Shown here: piece by piece, positions 8,524-16,601 of the stretch | Layout: each line of letters starts with the position of its first letter | How positions within the stretch are numbered: position 1 is the first letter of the stretch | NCBI GenBank assembly: GCA_963771505.1 | Contig: CAVYTO010000006.1 | Location: 124,001 to 188,000 of the forward strand | Source: JAJPHW01 sp963771505 | Lineage (GTDB): Bacteria > Acidobacteriota > Terriglobia > Terriglobales > Acidobacteriaceae | Direction of reading: 5' to 3' | Length of the DNA stretch: 64,000 bases | The notes under the pieces: model-generated | The model's database searches: none | Seen by the model: only the letters and a program-made list of their open reading frames with translations | Told to the model about the DNA's origin: nothing | Made by a program: the position numbers and the translations under genes

Positions 8524-8947
8524 GACGTAAGACTACGCTCTTGGGCGCGTCACGTGGTGACCATTCGTACATGCACCTTTAGTGCATTGGTCTTTCGCGC
8601 TATTTACTGCGCTTGTCTTTGTCACTCGCCGGAGCGCGCAGGTGCTGTGCCGCGCAGCGACTGGTTCCGGGATGCGCTTTCTGCCACGAAGCCAGTTGGC
8701 GCCTGCGCTTGGCGCGAAATTTCTTTTCTGACGCCTTCGAAGCCGCGGTCGATTTAGGACGGCAAATGCCCTGCTCGTGCGCTGACTAGACGGATTTTGG
8801 GCTCTCTTGTGCAGGCTGGCGCTGGAGAACATCAGGTCCTTCGACTTCATCATTCTATTCGCATGGCGAATGGAATGACTTCGCTCAGGATGACAAAGTG
8901 GTTAAAGTGTGGCGCAACCCTGTCCGACTACGATTTGCAGAGCCGAG
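8524..8947. other. Gene-poor, decayed intergenic stretch
   Basis: About 420 bp without a convincing gene. All frames are short or arginine/serine-rich shadows. The right half holds a dispersed repeat (see the entry at 8834), and the stretch runs into a gene fragment on the minus strand. It looks like degraded or repeat-derived sequence. Confidence 0.6.
8834..8897 (+). repeat. Dispersed palindromic element, copy 1
   Basis: Begins AGGTCCTTCGAC and ends CGCTCAGGATGACAAA. The middle is a hairpin with CATTCTATTCGC at 8851-8862 and GCGAATGGAATG at 8866-8877, which pair at 11 of 12 positions around a 3-base loop. The start and the GGATGACA end recur at 19812-19860. The related ending CGG(c/a)ATGACA occurs at 48816-48945 and inside moaA. 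Confidence 0.6.
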
Positions 8948-9289
8948 TCATTTCGCAGATCCTCGCAGATCAATCAGGCGGGCGTTGCTCGGCATTTTGA
9001 ACAGCTTGGGGTCTGGTTCGGTCACGGAAATTTCTGAGAGTTCGAAATTCTGCATGCCGATTCGAGGGTCTTGCAGATTGCTGACGAGATTCACGCCGAG
9101 TTGCGGCGAGTACCAATACTCTCTCTTCACTTCAATTTGATTGTCGTTGCCGATCGCGCCCGGTTCGATGATCGTCGTTTCGCGCGTGCATACGGTTTCA
9201 ACTCCGACGCGGTCCTGGTCGCCACACAGCAGCGCATCGCCGCGGCGAAGACGCAGCCAGCGACAAGATAGAGCGTCGGGTCCTACCAT
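8948..9289 (-). pseudogene. C-terminal fragment of a secreted acidobacterial-type protein
   Basis: The frame encodes about 95 residues that look like the C-terminal end of a longer protein: a strand pair RETTIIEPGAIGNDNQIEV, then KREYWYSPQLGVNLVSN, DPRIGMQNFELSEISVTEPD and a final FKMPSNARLID. This pattern (WYSP...DPR.G...L..I...EPDP.LF..P) recalls the end of secreted proteins of unknown function annotated in Acidobacteriota; I recall this from general knowledge and cannot search. No signal peptide or N-terminal domain precedes it; the 5' part is missing and the putative Met start has a low-quality leader (CRWLRLRRGDALLC). I interpret it as a relic, although a short functional protein is possible. 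Confidence 0.5.
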
Positions 9290-9499
9290 CCGCTGAGGGC
9301 GGGCATGAACATCACTCGTCTAAATAGGCATTTACACTCAGAACTCATTTTCCCACTCCCACCGCCGCCCGTTCCCCTTTTCAAAATTTATACAGTCGGA
9401 TACATGAGGCGCTCTAAGGCCATCTCTTTCCGTTCTCCCCCCTGCTCGCTTGACATCTTCGTTCACGCGGCTTACTGTAGGCGAAGAAACGGCGAATCC

Positions 9500-10528
9500 A
9501 TGACATCCTCTTCCCTTCTACTTTTCCCATCGTCCCCTAACGCCGCTCTGGTCGGCATTGCGCGGATGGCTTCGCACGGCGAACAACTGCGCGAAGGGTA
9601 CAACGTGGAATATTTCACGCTTCCGGCGCGGTCGCTCTTGAACAAATGCACCAGCCGTCGCAGCCTGCCGTTTACGTGGACGATCAATCCGTATCGGGGC
9701 TGCGAGTTTGGCTGCAAGTATTGCTATGCGCGCTACACGCACGAATTCATGGAGATGCGCGACGGCGTGGCTTTTGAGCAGAAGATTTTTGTGAAGCAAC
9801 ATGCGGCGGATCTGCTGCGGCAGGAGTTGCGGCAGGTCAAGCCGCGAGAGGCCATTGCTATTGGGACGGCCACCGATCCGTATCAGCCGGCCGAGCGGCG
9901 TTATGAGACGACGCGCGGCATTCTCGAAGAACTGGCGCGGCACCAGGACTTGGAGATTGGCATCATCACCAAGTCGAACATGATCGTTCGCGACATCGAG
10001 TTGTTGAAAGAAGTGGCCAAGCACAATCAGTTGCACGTACACATCACGATCACCACTGTGAACGAGAAGCTGGCGCGGTTGCTGGAGCCGCGCGCTCCGC
10101 GCCCGGACTTGCGGCTGGAAGCGGTAAGGAAATTGAGCGAGGCGCGGCTAAATGTAGGAGTGAATTGCTGCCCGGTGATTCCGGGGATAACAGATGCGCC
10201 GAAAGATCTCGATAAAGTTGTGCGGGCCGCAGCAGAAGCGGGAGCGAAACGAATTTTTGCCAATCCGCTGTTTCTGAAGCCTTGCGCGGCGGCCGTATTC
10301 ATGCCGTTCCTGGAGAAAGAATTTCCGCAGTTGGTTGAGAACTACAAGCAACGTTACGAGACCAGCGCGTTTCTCGGTCCGGCGTACGGCAAGCGCGTGG
10401 GGAAGGTGCTGGCTACTCTTCGCAATAAGTATGGAATGGCTGAGCGCAAGTTTCCTATGGCGGCGAGACCAGTTCTCGCGTTCAACACGGCAAGCAGCGA
10501 CGCGCTACAGCTCGGGCTCTTTCGTTGA
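9500..10528 (+). CDS. SPL-family radical SAM protein
   Basis: Radical SAM enzyme with the cluster motif CEFGCKYCYARY (Cys-x3-Cys-x2-Cys, near residues 68-75) in the context NPYRGCEFGCKYCYARYTHE. This is characteristic of the widespread Rv2578c/spore-photoproduct-lyase-related family of unknown function. Further support is the GTATDPYQPAERRYETTRG block and the HVHITITTVNEKLARLLEPRAP strand of the TIM barrel. It would bind [4Fe-4S] and SAM and generate a 5'-deoxyadenosyl radical; the substrate is unknown. The ATG at 9500 is chosen because the family begins close to the VGIARMA block. The longer frame from 9305 adds 65 residues of low-complexity, non-conserved sequence. It is convergent with rnhB. 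Confidence 0.88.
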   Translation: MTSSSLLLFPSSPNAALVGIARMASHGEQLREGYNVEYFTLPARSLLNKCTSRRSLPFTWTINPYRGCEFGCKYCYARYTHEFMEMRDGVAFEQKIFVKQHAADLLRQELRQVKPREAIAIGTATDPYQPAERRYETTRGILEELARHQDLEIGIITKSNMIVRDIELLKEVAKHNQLHVHITITTVNEKLARLLEPRAPRPDLRLEAVRKLSEARLNVGVNCCPVIPGITDAPKDLDKVVRAAAEAGAKRIFANPLFLKPCAAAVFMPFLEKEFPQLVENYKQRYETSAFLGPAYGKRVGKVLATLRNKYGMAERKFPMAARPVLAFNTASSDALQLGLFR

Positions 10529-10684
10529 GCTGGCTCAGTGGGGGGCTGTTTGGCTTTCGCGCGACGGCACTTCAAGGGAGATCGTTCCCTCCGCCTGTGG
10601 AGCGGCTGCGGTCCGGATGACGCCATCCAAACCGTACCGCTCACAAATAAAAGTTGGGTTGGCGAAACTTGGTTTTTCGTCAAC

Positions 10685-11371
10685 TTAAGACGCGGCGGGG
10701 GTTTCCAACTCCGATGCGTCTTCCCGCATGAACTCGAGCACTTCTTGAGGTGTGGGATTTTGCCAGACAGGGGCGAACGTTTGACGATGGAGTGGACACG
10801 GGCCATGCTGGCGCAAGGCGGCGATGTGGACGGGCGTGCTGTATCCCTTGTTGGATGCAAGACCGTAGAGGGGATACACGGTGTCGAATTCGCGCATCAT
10901 GGCGTCGCGATGGACTTTCGCGATGATGGAGGCGGCGGCGATCGAGGCGGAAATCGCGTCGCCGTGAATGAGAGACTTCTGCACGATGTCGCAATCGAGG
11001 CGCAGGGCGTCGACAAGAAGGTGATCGGCGGCGGGTTGCAGGCTGAGAACGGCTTCGCGCATGGCGACGCGCGATGCCTGATAGATGTTGATCTCGTCGA
11101 TGCGCGAGGCATCGACGGAGGCGACTGTCCAGGCTACGCAGTGTTCGCGGATGCGCTCGGCTAAAACCTCGCGGCGCTCTGCGGGAAGAAGTTTCGAGTC
11201 GCGTAGTCCGCGAATGCGATATCCGGGGTCGAGAATGACTGCGGCGGCGACGACTGGGCCAAAGAGCGATCCACGGCCAACTTCATCGACCCCGGCAACC
11301 AGGCGCGCGCCGGTTTGCCATGCTTTTTTCTCAAACTTTAACGTGCAACGCAGGGTCTTGAGCAGTCGCAT
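10685..11371 (-). CDS. rnhB: Ribonuclease HII
   Basis: Type 2 RNase H, which cleaves the RNA strand of RNA/DNA hybrids and removes misincorporated ribonucleotides. The catalytic N-terminal motif GVDEVGRGSLFGPVVAAAVIL includes DExGRG. LRDSKLLPAERRE, the third acidic cluster LLVDALRLD and SIIAKVHRD (the K-R-D segment) follow in order. The ATG at 11371 gives 228 aa, typical for the family; the frame remains open for 44 more codons upstream, but that part is not conserved. The C-terminal ~30 residues (PVWQNPTPQEVLEFMREDA) form a short helical extension. In many bacteria rnhB directly follows rplS; here an M28 peptidase gene lies between them. Confidence 0.93.
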   Translation of the reverse strand: MRLLKTLRCTLKFEKKAWQTGARLVAGVDEVGRGSLFGPVVAAAVILDPGYRIRGLRDSKLLPAERREVLAERIREHCVAWTVASVDASRIDEINIYQASRVAMREAVLSLQPAADHLLVDALRLDCDIVQKSLIHGDAISASIAAASIIAKVHRDAMMREFDTVYPLYGLASNKGYSTPVHIAALRQHGPCPLHRQTFAPVWQNPTPQEVLEFMREDASELETPAAS

Positions 11372-11520
11372 CTTCGCCGCAGCCGCGGAGAGAGGTTTTT
11401 CTGGAGCGAGCTTGAACGATGTAGCCACCTGATGATGGCATCTTCGCGCAGATCGGGCCTGTGGAGCAAGGCGGAAAACCGGGGCATTGCCCCTTTGTCG
11501 CACAAAATGCGATTCCGAAG

Positions 11521-13296
11521 CTATTCTTTGCTTTTCTGATCGTCCTTCGGTTTTGGTTGCGCGCCCGGCATTACGTTTTCGAGCGGCTTCTGTTGTCGTT
11601 CGTAGAGTTCCGGATGAGGCAGCGGTTTGCGCGGCATCATCTGGTCGCGCATCGCTGTGTTATACACGAAGATCGCTTCAACGACTGCGGCCTGCTGAAG
11701 GTCACCGGGAACCAGACGCTCATAGACGTCCATATTGGAATGAACGCTGCGGGTTTCGTAATCGAGCGGTTCCTGGATGAACTGAAAGCCGGGCAGGCCG
11801 ACATCGTCGAATGACATGTGATCGGTGCTGCCGGTGAGGCGGGCGCTGACGGTGGTGACATCGATATCTTTTAAGGGCGCGATCCACTGTTCGAAGATGG
11901 GGATGGCTGCACCGTTTTCCTGCGCGTAGATGCCGCGCAATTTGCCGCCACCGTTGTCAAGGTTGTAGTAGGCGGAGAGCAGCTTATGCTCGGGCTTAAG
12001 CGTGAGCGGACCGCCGGGTTTGCGAACGAAGATCGGCACCTTAAGCTGCTCTGGCGTGGTCGAGCGTGGGAAGCTGCCGAAGTGAGAGGTAACGTATCCC
12101 ATGGATCCGAAGATGCCTTGCTCTTCGCCGCTCCATAAGCCAACGCGAATCGTCCGGCGCGGTTGCACATGCAGCGCGGTGAGGATGCGCATGACTTCCA
12201 TCGCGACGATTGCTCCCGCGCCGTCATCAGTAGCTCCAGTGCCTGCGATCCAACTATCGAGGTGGCCGCCAACCATCACGACCTGATCTTTCAACTTGGG
12301 ATCAGTGCCGGGAATTTCGGCGAGCGTGTCAAAGCCGTGTTCGCGCTCGCCGGTGAAAACCGTGTCCACATTCATTTCAAGGGTGACGGGAACGTTTGCG
12401 GTGAGCAGACGGGAAATACGGCCGAAATTCTCGAGTGCCATAACAGCGACGGGAATCGGCTCGGCGTGGTCGTGATCATATACATACCAACCCAGGCTGG
12501 CGCTCGTGTCGTCACTCAGCGTACCGCTGCTCCGATAACCATTGACGATCACAGCGAGCGCTTTTTCGTCGGCAAGAAATTTTGCCAGCTTCTCGCGGAA
12601 GACAAACTGCTTATTAAAGAACTCTTCCATCTGATCCAGGGGAAGAACGTGCTGCGGGCCCAGATCGTCATCGGCATATCCGTAATGGAAGATGTCGGCG
12701 AGCGCTTTTTCGTCATAACGAGTGGTGAGCGGTTCAGTGCTTTTTCCCGGAGTTTGAGCTTTGCCTAAAAGTACAATTTTTCCGGCGAGTTTTCCTTTGT
12801 ATTGGTCGAAATCTTTCTCTTCGCTTGCAACAACCGATACGACCGGCGCCGTGATCGCGCCATTGGTCGCAGGCGACCAGGGCGTGGCTTGCGCAATGAA
12901 GACTGCCGTGTCCGGCGAGGCCATGCGAATCCAGGTGTTACGCTGTTGCCAGCCCATGCCGAACTCGCCCCAATCTTCGAGATGCGCGTTCGAGCATCCC
13001 ATCGCGGCGAGTTGAGCGCGCGTCCATTCATTGGCGCGCTTCATATTAGGTGAGCCGGTGAGACGTGGGCCGATTCCGTCGAACAAAGCCGAAGCGTATT
13101 CCATCACGTGAGAATGATGAAAGCCTTCGTCACGAATCCGCTGATACATGCTGAGGTCGACGGATTCGGTCGCGGGCTGCGTCGCGGGGGTGGGGGTCGC
13201 CGAATCAGCTTTACTTTTCGATTCAGTGAATGCGGCGGTTGAAAAGCAGATCGTCAACGCCGCGGAAAGTGCGATTGCGAGAGTGCGGGGGGCCAT
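11521..13296 (-). CDS. Secreted M28-family zinc aminopeptidase/carboxypeptidase
   Basis: 591 aa with an N-terminal signal peptide (MAPRTLAIALSAALTICFST). Residues ~140-270 form a PA-like insert domain. The M28 metal site is visible as MVGGHLDSW (His-x-Asp), ATDDGAGAIVAMEVMR (bridging Asp) and GLWSGEEQGIFGSMGY (catalytic Glu pair), followed by YNLDNGGGKLRG and a late STDHMSFDDVGLPGF histidine block. Such enzymes are co-catalytic two-zinc exopeptidases in the periplasm. The C-terminus is Lys/Gln-rich. It lies downstream of the ribosomal operon on the same strand but is separated from rplS by 110 bp containing a strong hairpin, so it probably has its own promoter. Confidence 0.92.
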   Translation of the reverse strand: MAPRTLAIALSAALTICFSTAAFTESKSKADSATPTPATQPATESVDLSMYQRIRDEGFHHSHVMEYASALFDGIGPRLTGSPNMKRANEWTRAQLAAMGCSNAHLEDWGEFGMGWQQRNTWIRMASPDTAVFIAQATPWSPATNGAITAPVVSVVASEEKDFDQYKGKLAGKIVLLGKAQTPGKSTEPLTTRYDEKALADIFHYGYADDDLGPQHVLPLDQMEEFFNKQFVFREKLAKFLADEKALAVIVNGYRSSGTLSDDTSASLGWYVYDHDHAEPIPVAVMALENFGRISRLLTANVPVTLEMNVDTVFTGEREHGFDTLAEIPGTDPKLKDQVVMVGGHLDSWIAGTGATDDGAGAIVAMEVMRILTALHVQPRRTIRVGLWSGEEQGIFGSMGYVTSHFGSFPRSTTPEQLKVPIFVRKPGGPLTLKPEHKLLSAYYNLDNGGGKLRGIYAQENGAAIPIFEQWIAPLKDIDVTTVSARLTGSTDHMSFDDVGLPGFQFIQEPLDYETRSVHSNMDVYERLVPGDLQQAAVVEAIFVYNTAMRDQMMPRKPLPHPELYERQQKPLENVMPGAQPKPKDDQKSKE

Positions 13297-13340
13297 AGCT
13301 CTCCTAACGCCGGTTTTGTTTGAGTCAGCACCAATAGACG

Positions 13341-13390
13341 AAGCTCCGGCGCTTTCGTCATCATAGTCGAATGACGGAACACCGGAGCTT
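13341..13390. terminator. Long hairpin after rplS
   Basis: AAGCTCCGG at 13341-13349 pairs perfectly with CCGGAGCTT at 13382-13390. The pairing continues inward (gctttcgtcat against atgacggaac) to give an imperfect stem of about 20 bp. It follows the stop codon of rplS on the minus strand. No T-run follows, so it may be a Rho-independent-like terminator of modest strength or a transcript-stabilising hairpin. Confidence 0.5.
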
Positions 13391-13406
13391 GCTGGAAACA
13401 GAATGG

Positions 13407-13787
13407 TTATCGAGCGGTCGCAGCAGCCACTGGGGCCTGCTCGCGGTCGACATCCTTGAGGCGGGCGGCTTTGCCGCGAAGTCCGCGCAAATAGAAAAGC
13501 TTGGCGCGGCGAACTTTGGACGAGCGCACGATTTCGACTTTATCGATGACCCGGGAACGATATGGGAAGATACGCTCGACACCCTGGCCGAAGCTCATCT
13601 TTCGCACTGTGAAGCTGCTTTGCGGACCGCGGCTGCGCGATATGACAACGCCCTCGAACACCTGAACGCGCTCTTTGTCGCCTTCTTTAATTCTCACGTG
13701 AACGCGTATGGTGTCGCCCGGTACGAATGCGGGCATGTCGGTGGTCTTTGTCTTGGCCAGCAGTTTTTCAATAATCAAGTTCGTCAT
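13407..13787 (-). CDS. rplS: 50S ribosomal protein L19
   Basis: Full-length L19 (126 aa), located at the 30S-50S interface. Conserved blocks are PAFVPGDTIRVHVRIKEGDK, VQVFEGVVISRSRG, SSFTVRKMSFGQGVERIFPY and KVRRAKLFYLRGLRGKAAR. It is the last gene of the rpsP-khpA-rimM-trmD-rplS operon and starts 13 bp after trmD. The start follows a GGGAA-type site. Nothing unusual apart from a slightly long, Ala-rich C-terminal tail. Confidence 0.98.
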   Translation of the reverse strand: MTNLIIEKLLAKTKTTDMPAFVPGDTIRVHVRIKEGDKERVQVFEGVVISRSRGPQSSFTVRKMSFGQGVERIFPYRSRVIDKVEIVRSSKVRRAKLFYLRGLRGKAARLKDVDREQAPVAAATAR

Positions 13788-13800
13788 AATATTTCCCTTC

Positions 13801-14619
13801 CTACTTTACATCGTCACTGAGTTGATTGGCTCTTACCGCCGCCAGCAATATCTTGTCTTCGTCGTTTAGTGTCGCATTGTGCAGCAAATCTGGGCGATTT
13901 CGTAGCGTTTTCTCGATGGCCGTTTTCCGTCGCCAACTGCGTATCTCTTCATGATTCCCAGAAGCTAAAACTTCGGGAATCGCCAGGCCGCGAAAATCCG
14001 CAGGCCTCGTGTAATGCGGATAATCCAGCAGTCCGCCGGATGAGCACGTCGAGTCAGCTGCGCCGATCACGGCTCTTTTGTCGCGCGCCGTGAACGATTC
14101 CTGTCGCGATGACGCCTCGTTGCCCAACGCTCCTGGAATCAAGCGGGTCACGGCGTCCACGATCACCGCTGCGCCAATCTCGCCTCCGCTCAGCACGTAG
14201 TCGCCTATCGAAAGCTCGCGATCTGCAAGGTGCTGCCCGACGCGCTCATCCACGCCTTCGTAGCGGCCACAGACCAGAGCGATTCTCTCCAACCCGCAGA
14301 GTTGCTGCGCCACAGACTGATCGAATCGCTTGCCCTGCGCGGACAGCAAAATCACGCTGACTTCTTCTAAGTTGCGTTGACCACGCGGCGCGATTCCCAC
14401 GGCTTCAATACATTCAAAGATCGGTTCCGGCTTAAGCACCATGCCCTCGCCGCCGCCGAACGGGCGGTCGTCCACTGTTTTGTGCCGATCATGCGCAAAT
14501 GCCCGCAGATCGTGGATTTGAACGTCCGCAAGGCCCGACTCGCGCGCCCGGCGGATAATGCCAAAATCCAGCGGTCCGCGAAAAAAATCCGGAAAGATCG
14601 TAATGATGTCGATCTTCAT
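13801..14619 (-). CDS. trmD: tRNA (guanine-37-N1)-methyltransferase
   Basis: TrmD methylates G37 of tRNAs that carry G at position 36, preventing +1 frameshifts. This SPOUT enzyme shows the expected MKIDIITIFPDFF start, the HDLRAFAHDRHKTVDDRPFG block, and the trefoil-knot SAM site (ICGRYEGVDERV-like CGRYEGVDERVGQH and LSGGEIGAAVIVDAVTRL). The substrate-binding tail DYPHYTRPADFRG is also present. At 272 aa it is slightly longer than usual because of a C-terminal extension. The tRNA-Leu(CAG) in this window has G36 G37 and is a natural substrate. It is in the operon between rimM and rplS. Confidence 0.97.
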   Translation of the reverse strand: MKIDIITIFPDFFRGPLDFGIIRRARESGLADVQIHDLRAFAHDRHKTVDDRPFGGGEGMVLKPEPIFECIEAVGIAPRGQRNLEEVSVILLSAQGKRFDQSVAQQLCGLERIALVCGRYEGVDERVGQHLADRELSIGDYVLSGGEIGAAVIVDAVTRLIPGALGNEASSRQESFTARDKRAVIGAADSTCSSGGLLDYPHYTRPADFRGLAIPEVLASGNHEEIRSWRRKTAIEKTLRNRPDLLHNATLNDEDKILLAAVRANQLSDDVK

Positions 14620-14639
14620 GGCGGACCTAAAAACCTAAC

Positions 14640-15230
14640 CTATGCCCTGCCTTCTTTGGCCTTGGGTTTGCGCTGTACACTTTGCTGCTGCTTCTCGTCG
14701 GCCGTCAGCGGCGCGTCTAACTCCAGCATCCCTTCAGGCAATCGCATCACAATTTTTTTCTCGGCCAGATCCGCGCTTACTATGTACGCTTCCGCGTAAG
14801 GAATCTCGTGGCGCATCTCGCCAGATGTCACAATCAGCAGCGGAGCTTCTCCGGCCCCGAACTGCACATCGGCGACTTTGCCAACTTCGCGGTCGCTATC
14901 GAACACCCTGCAATCTGCCAAATCGCTGATGTACGTCCAACCGGCTTCGAGCTGCGCCCGCTCATGTTTTGGAATTTGCAACTCGCAACGCAAAAGCGCT
15001 TCCGCATCATTGATCGAGTCCACGCCCGCAAATTTCAGGACGAGATCACCCTTGTGAGGCCAAAACCCTTCCACTTTCAATTCGCGCCGCGAGCCATCTT
15101 CCGCCAGCGCCCACAAATTCATGTCTTCAGTGAAGCGGTCAGGAACGTCGCTGTGGACTTCCACTGCCACTTCGCCGTGCCGGCCCTGAGTTTTTAAGAC
15201 ACGGGCGAGCGTGATGTACTCGTCGGCGAT
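14640..15230 (-). CDS. rimM: 16S rRNA processing protein RimM, apparent ATC start
   Basis: RimM binds S19 and assists maturation of the 30S head. The PRC-barrel C-terminal half (GWTYISDLADCRVFDSDREV...VADVQFG) and the EIPYAEAYIV strand are clear. The first canonical start, GTG at 15170, would omit the conserved first strand. The same frame continues upstream for 20 codons encoding ADEYITLARVLKTQGRHGE, which matches the universal RimM N-terminus (hydrophobic strand then T-x-G-x-x-GE). That frame contains no ATG, GTG or TTG before an in-frame TGA inside khpA. The best initiator is ATC at 15230, six bases after GGAGA and 13 bases after the khpA stop. Either a rare ATC start or a sequencing error explains this. 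Function is secure; the start is inferred. Confidence 0.85.
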   Translation of the reverse strand: MADEYITLARVLKTQGRHGEVAVEVHSDVPDRFTEDMNLWALAEDGSRRELKVEGFWPHKGDLVLKFAGVDSINDAEALLRCELQIPKHERAQLEAGWTYISDLADCRVFDSDREVGKVADVQFGAGEAPLLIVTSGEMRHEIPYAEAYIVSADLAEKKIVMRLPEGMLELDAPLTADEKQQQSVQRKPKAKEGRA

Positions 15231-15243
15231 GGAACGTCTCCGG

Positions 15244-15495
15244 CTATTCCAGAATTTCGAGCGCGTAACGCTTGTTGGTTTTCAAGCTGGCTGCGCTCAA
15301 CAAATGCCGTAATGCCCGCGCGGTGCGTCCTTGCCGCCCGATAACTCGCCCTGTGTCTTCCTCAGCCACGGTGAGTTCGATGACAGTTTCACGCTCTTCG
15401 TCAAACGACTCTACCAGCACTTCGGCGGGGTCCGCCACGAGCGCTTTCGCGACATGCTCAATCAGTGCCCGCATATCGGCGGCTGGCTCACTCAT
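15244..15495 (-). CDS. khpA: KH-domain RNA-binding protein KhpA
   Basis: A single type-II-like KH domain of 83 aa. The RNA-binding GxxG loop is in DTGRVIGRQGRTARALRHLL, followed by the final helix and strand (AASLKTNKRYALEILE). In the known family KhpA works alone or with KhpB/EloR as a small-RNA and mRNA chaperone influencing cell division. The position between rpsP and rimM is highly conserved across bacteria. ATG at 15495 is preceded by GAGGAA. The stop at 15244 lies 13 bases before the proposed rimM ATC initiator, so rimM translation is probably coupled to this gene. Confidence 0.95.
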   Translation of the reverse strand: MSEPAADMRALIEHVAKALVADPAEVLVESFDEERETVIELTVAEEDTGRVIGRQGRTARALRHLLSAASLKTNKRYALEILE

Positions 15496-15523
15496 AAAAA
15501 TTCCTCACGGGGCAGATGAATTA

Positions 15524-15775
15524 CTAGGCAGTCGCGGCCACGGGGGCCGGCATTTTCACGATCTTACCCACGCGCTCTGACAGTTGAGCGCCCTTCGACA
15601 CCCAGTAGTCGATGCGGTCGCGCTTCAGTTCGAAGGTAGCGGGATTGGTGCGGGGATTATAGGTGCCCACGACCTCGACCGGACGTCCATTGCGAGCGCG
15701 TTCTTTCTCGATCACGACCACGCGATAATGCGGCTTCTTGCGCGCACCCGTGCGCGATAAACGAATCATTAACAC
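15524..15775 (-). CDS. rpsP: 30S ribosomal protein S16
   Basis: Full-length S16 (83 aa), an early-assembly protein of the 30S body. Conserved blocks: MIRLSRTGARKKPHYRVVV, ARNGRPVEVVGTYNP and LKRDRIDYWVSKGAQLSERV. The GTG at 15775 sits 11 bases after AAGGA; an ATG two codons downstream (15769) is the alternative. First gene of the translation operon; ffh, which often precedes it, is absent. The upstream ~80 bp before the VOC relic would hold the promoter. Confidence 0.97.
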   Translation of the reverse strand: MLMIRLSRTGARKKPHYRVVVIEKERARNGRPVEVVGTYNPRTNPATFELKRDRIDYWVSKGAQLSERVGKIVKMPAPVAATA

Positions 15776-15849
15776 AGAGCTTGAGTTCCTTTCCTAGCTA
15801 TTGCTGGCAGGTGAAATGCAAACCATTATTATGCCGTAGGTTAAGGGGA

Positions 15850-16066
15850 ATAGCAAGGATAAGCCGCCAGTGCGCTTTGCCGTGGTGCGACGTTGCTGCA
15901 CATAGGTATTTGGGAAGGGTGCGCCCGCATACCTACAGATCGCCAATACCTTTCTCGTACCAGCGAGCGGATCGATCAATGTCGGCGGACGTGAGGAAAT
16001 GTGCAATGCTGAACCCCTCGCGGGGGGCATTTCGTAGCTCTTCTGTTCGATTTCCACGCTGTTCAT
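15850..16066 (-). pseudogene. Frameshifted VOC (glyoxalase/dioxygenase-fold) relic
   Basis: Three pieces of a VOC-family N-terminal module occur in order in alternating frames. First is MNSVEIEQKSYEMPPARG from ATG 16066. Next, in the other frame, comes FSIAHFLTSADIDRSARWYEKG, the classic VOC first strand (HFLT..DIDRSARWYE). Then, back in the first frame after a stop, comes YAGAPFPNTYVQ, the next strand of the fold. At least two frameshifts are needed to join them, and the rest of the domain is missing. Lineage is inferred from motif order; no substrate can be assigned. Confidence 0.5.
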
Positions 16067-16248
16067 TGGCCACTCCAATTTCAATAGCGCCCGCATTATA
16101 CACGCGACACTCTGGCACCAATTCTCCGGATTTGCGGAGCAAAGGGAGGATCTAGCCGCGGCCAAACCGCCGAGGACTTTGTCGAAACTTGCGGGCTATG
16201 GCGGGCATCATAGAGGCGTCCGTAATCTTTAATTCATTGAGGTGAAAT

Positions 16249-16551
16249 TTGGCTAACGTGAAATTTGCCCTGTTGGCGAGGCTGGAAGCGAAACTGGGTA
16301 AAGAAGAAGAAGTCGACAAGTTTTTGCGCAGCGCTTTGGAGCTGGTCAACGACGAACCGGGGACCGCGCAATGGTATGCGATCCGCATGGGACATTCGAC
16401 GTTCGGAATTTTCGATACGTTCGCGGAGGAATCGGGCCGGGAAGCGCACCTGAACGGAAAAGTTGCGGCGGCGCTGATGGCGAAAGCGGGCGAGTTGTTG
16501 GCCAAGCCCCCGGTGATCGAGAAGTGGAGCGTACTGGAAGCGAAAGTTTAG
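16249..16551 (+). CDS. Antibiotic-biosynthesis-monooxygenase (ABM) fold protein
   Basis: A 100-aa single-domain ferredoxin-like dimeric alpha-beta barrel protein. Pattern: strand KFALLARLEAKLGKEEEVDK, helix, WYAIRMGHSTFGIFDTFAEE, then HLNGKVAAALMAKAGELL and a last strand IEKWSVLEAKV. Relatives include quinol monooxygenases such as YgiN, but many members are small stress proteins of unknown activity. The start is TTG at 16249, justified by GAGGTG seven bases upstream and by the first beta strand beginning immediately. It is followed by the DUF3455 gene 50 bp downstream on the same strand. Confidence 0.8.
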   Translation: MANVKFALLARLEAKLGKEEEVDKFLRSALELVNDEPGTAQWYAIRMGHSTFGIFDTFAEESGREAHLNGKVAAALMAKAGELLAKPPVIEKWSVLEAKV

Positions 16552-16601
16552 TCGCTGACGAAGGCTGTTGAGTGTGCGCCGTCGATTGGTATGATCGCGG
16601 G

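Noticed and set aside
9305..9499. Upstream start of the radical SAM gene
   Set aside because: The 65 extra residues are Pro/Arg/Ser-rich and not conserved in the family; ATG 9500 fits the family start.
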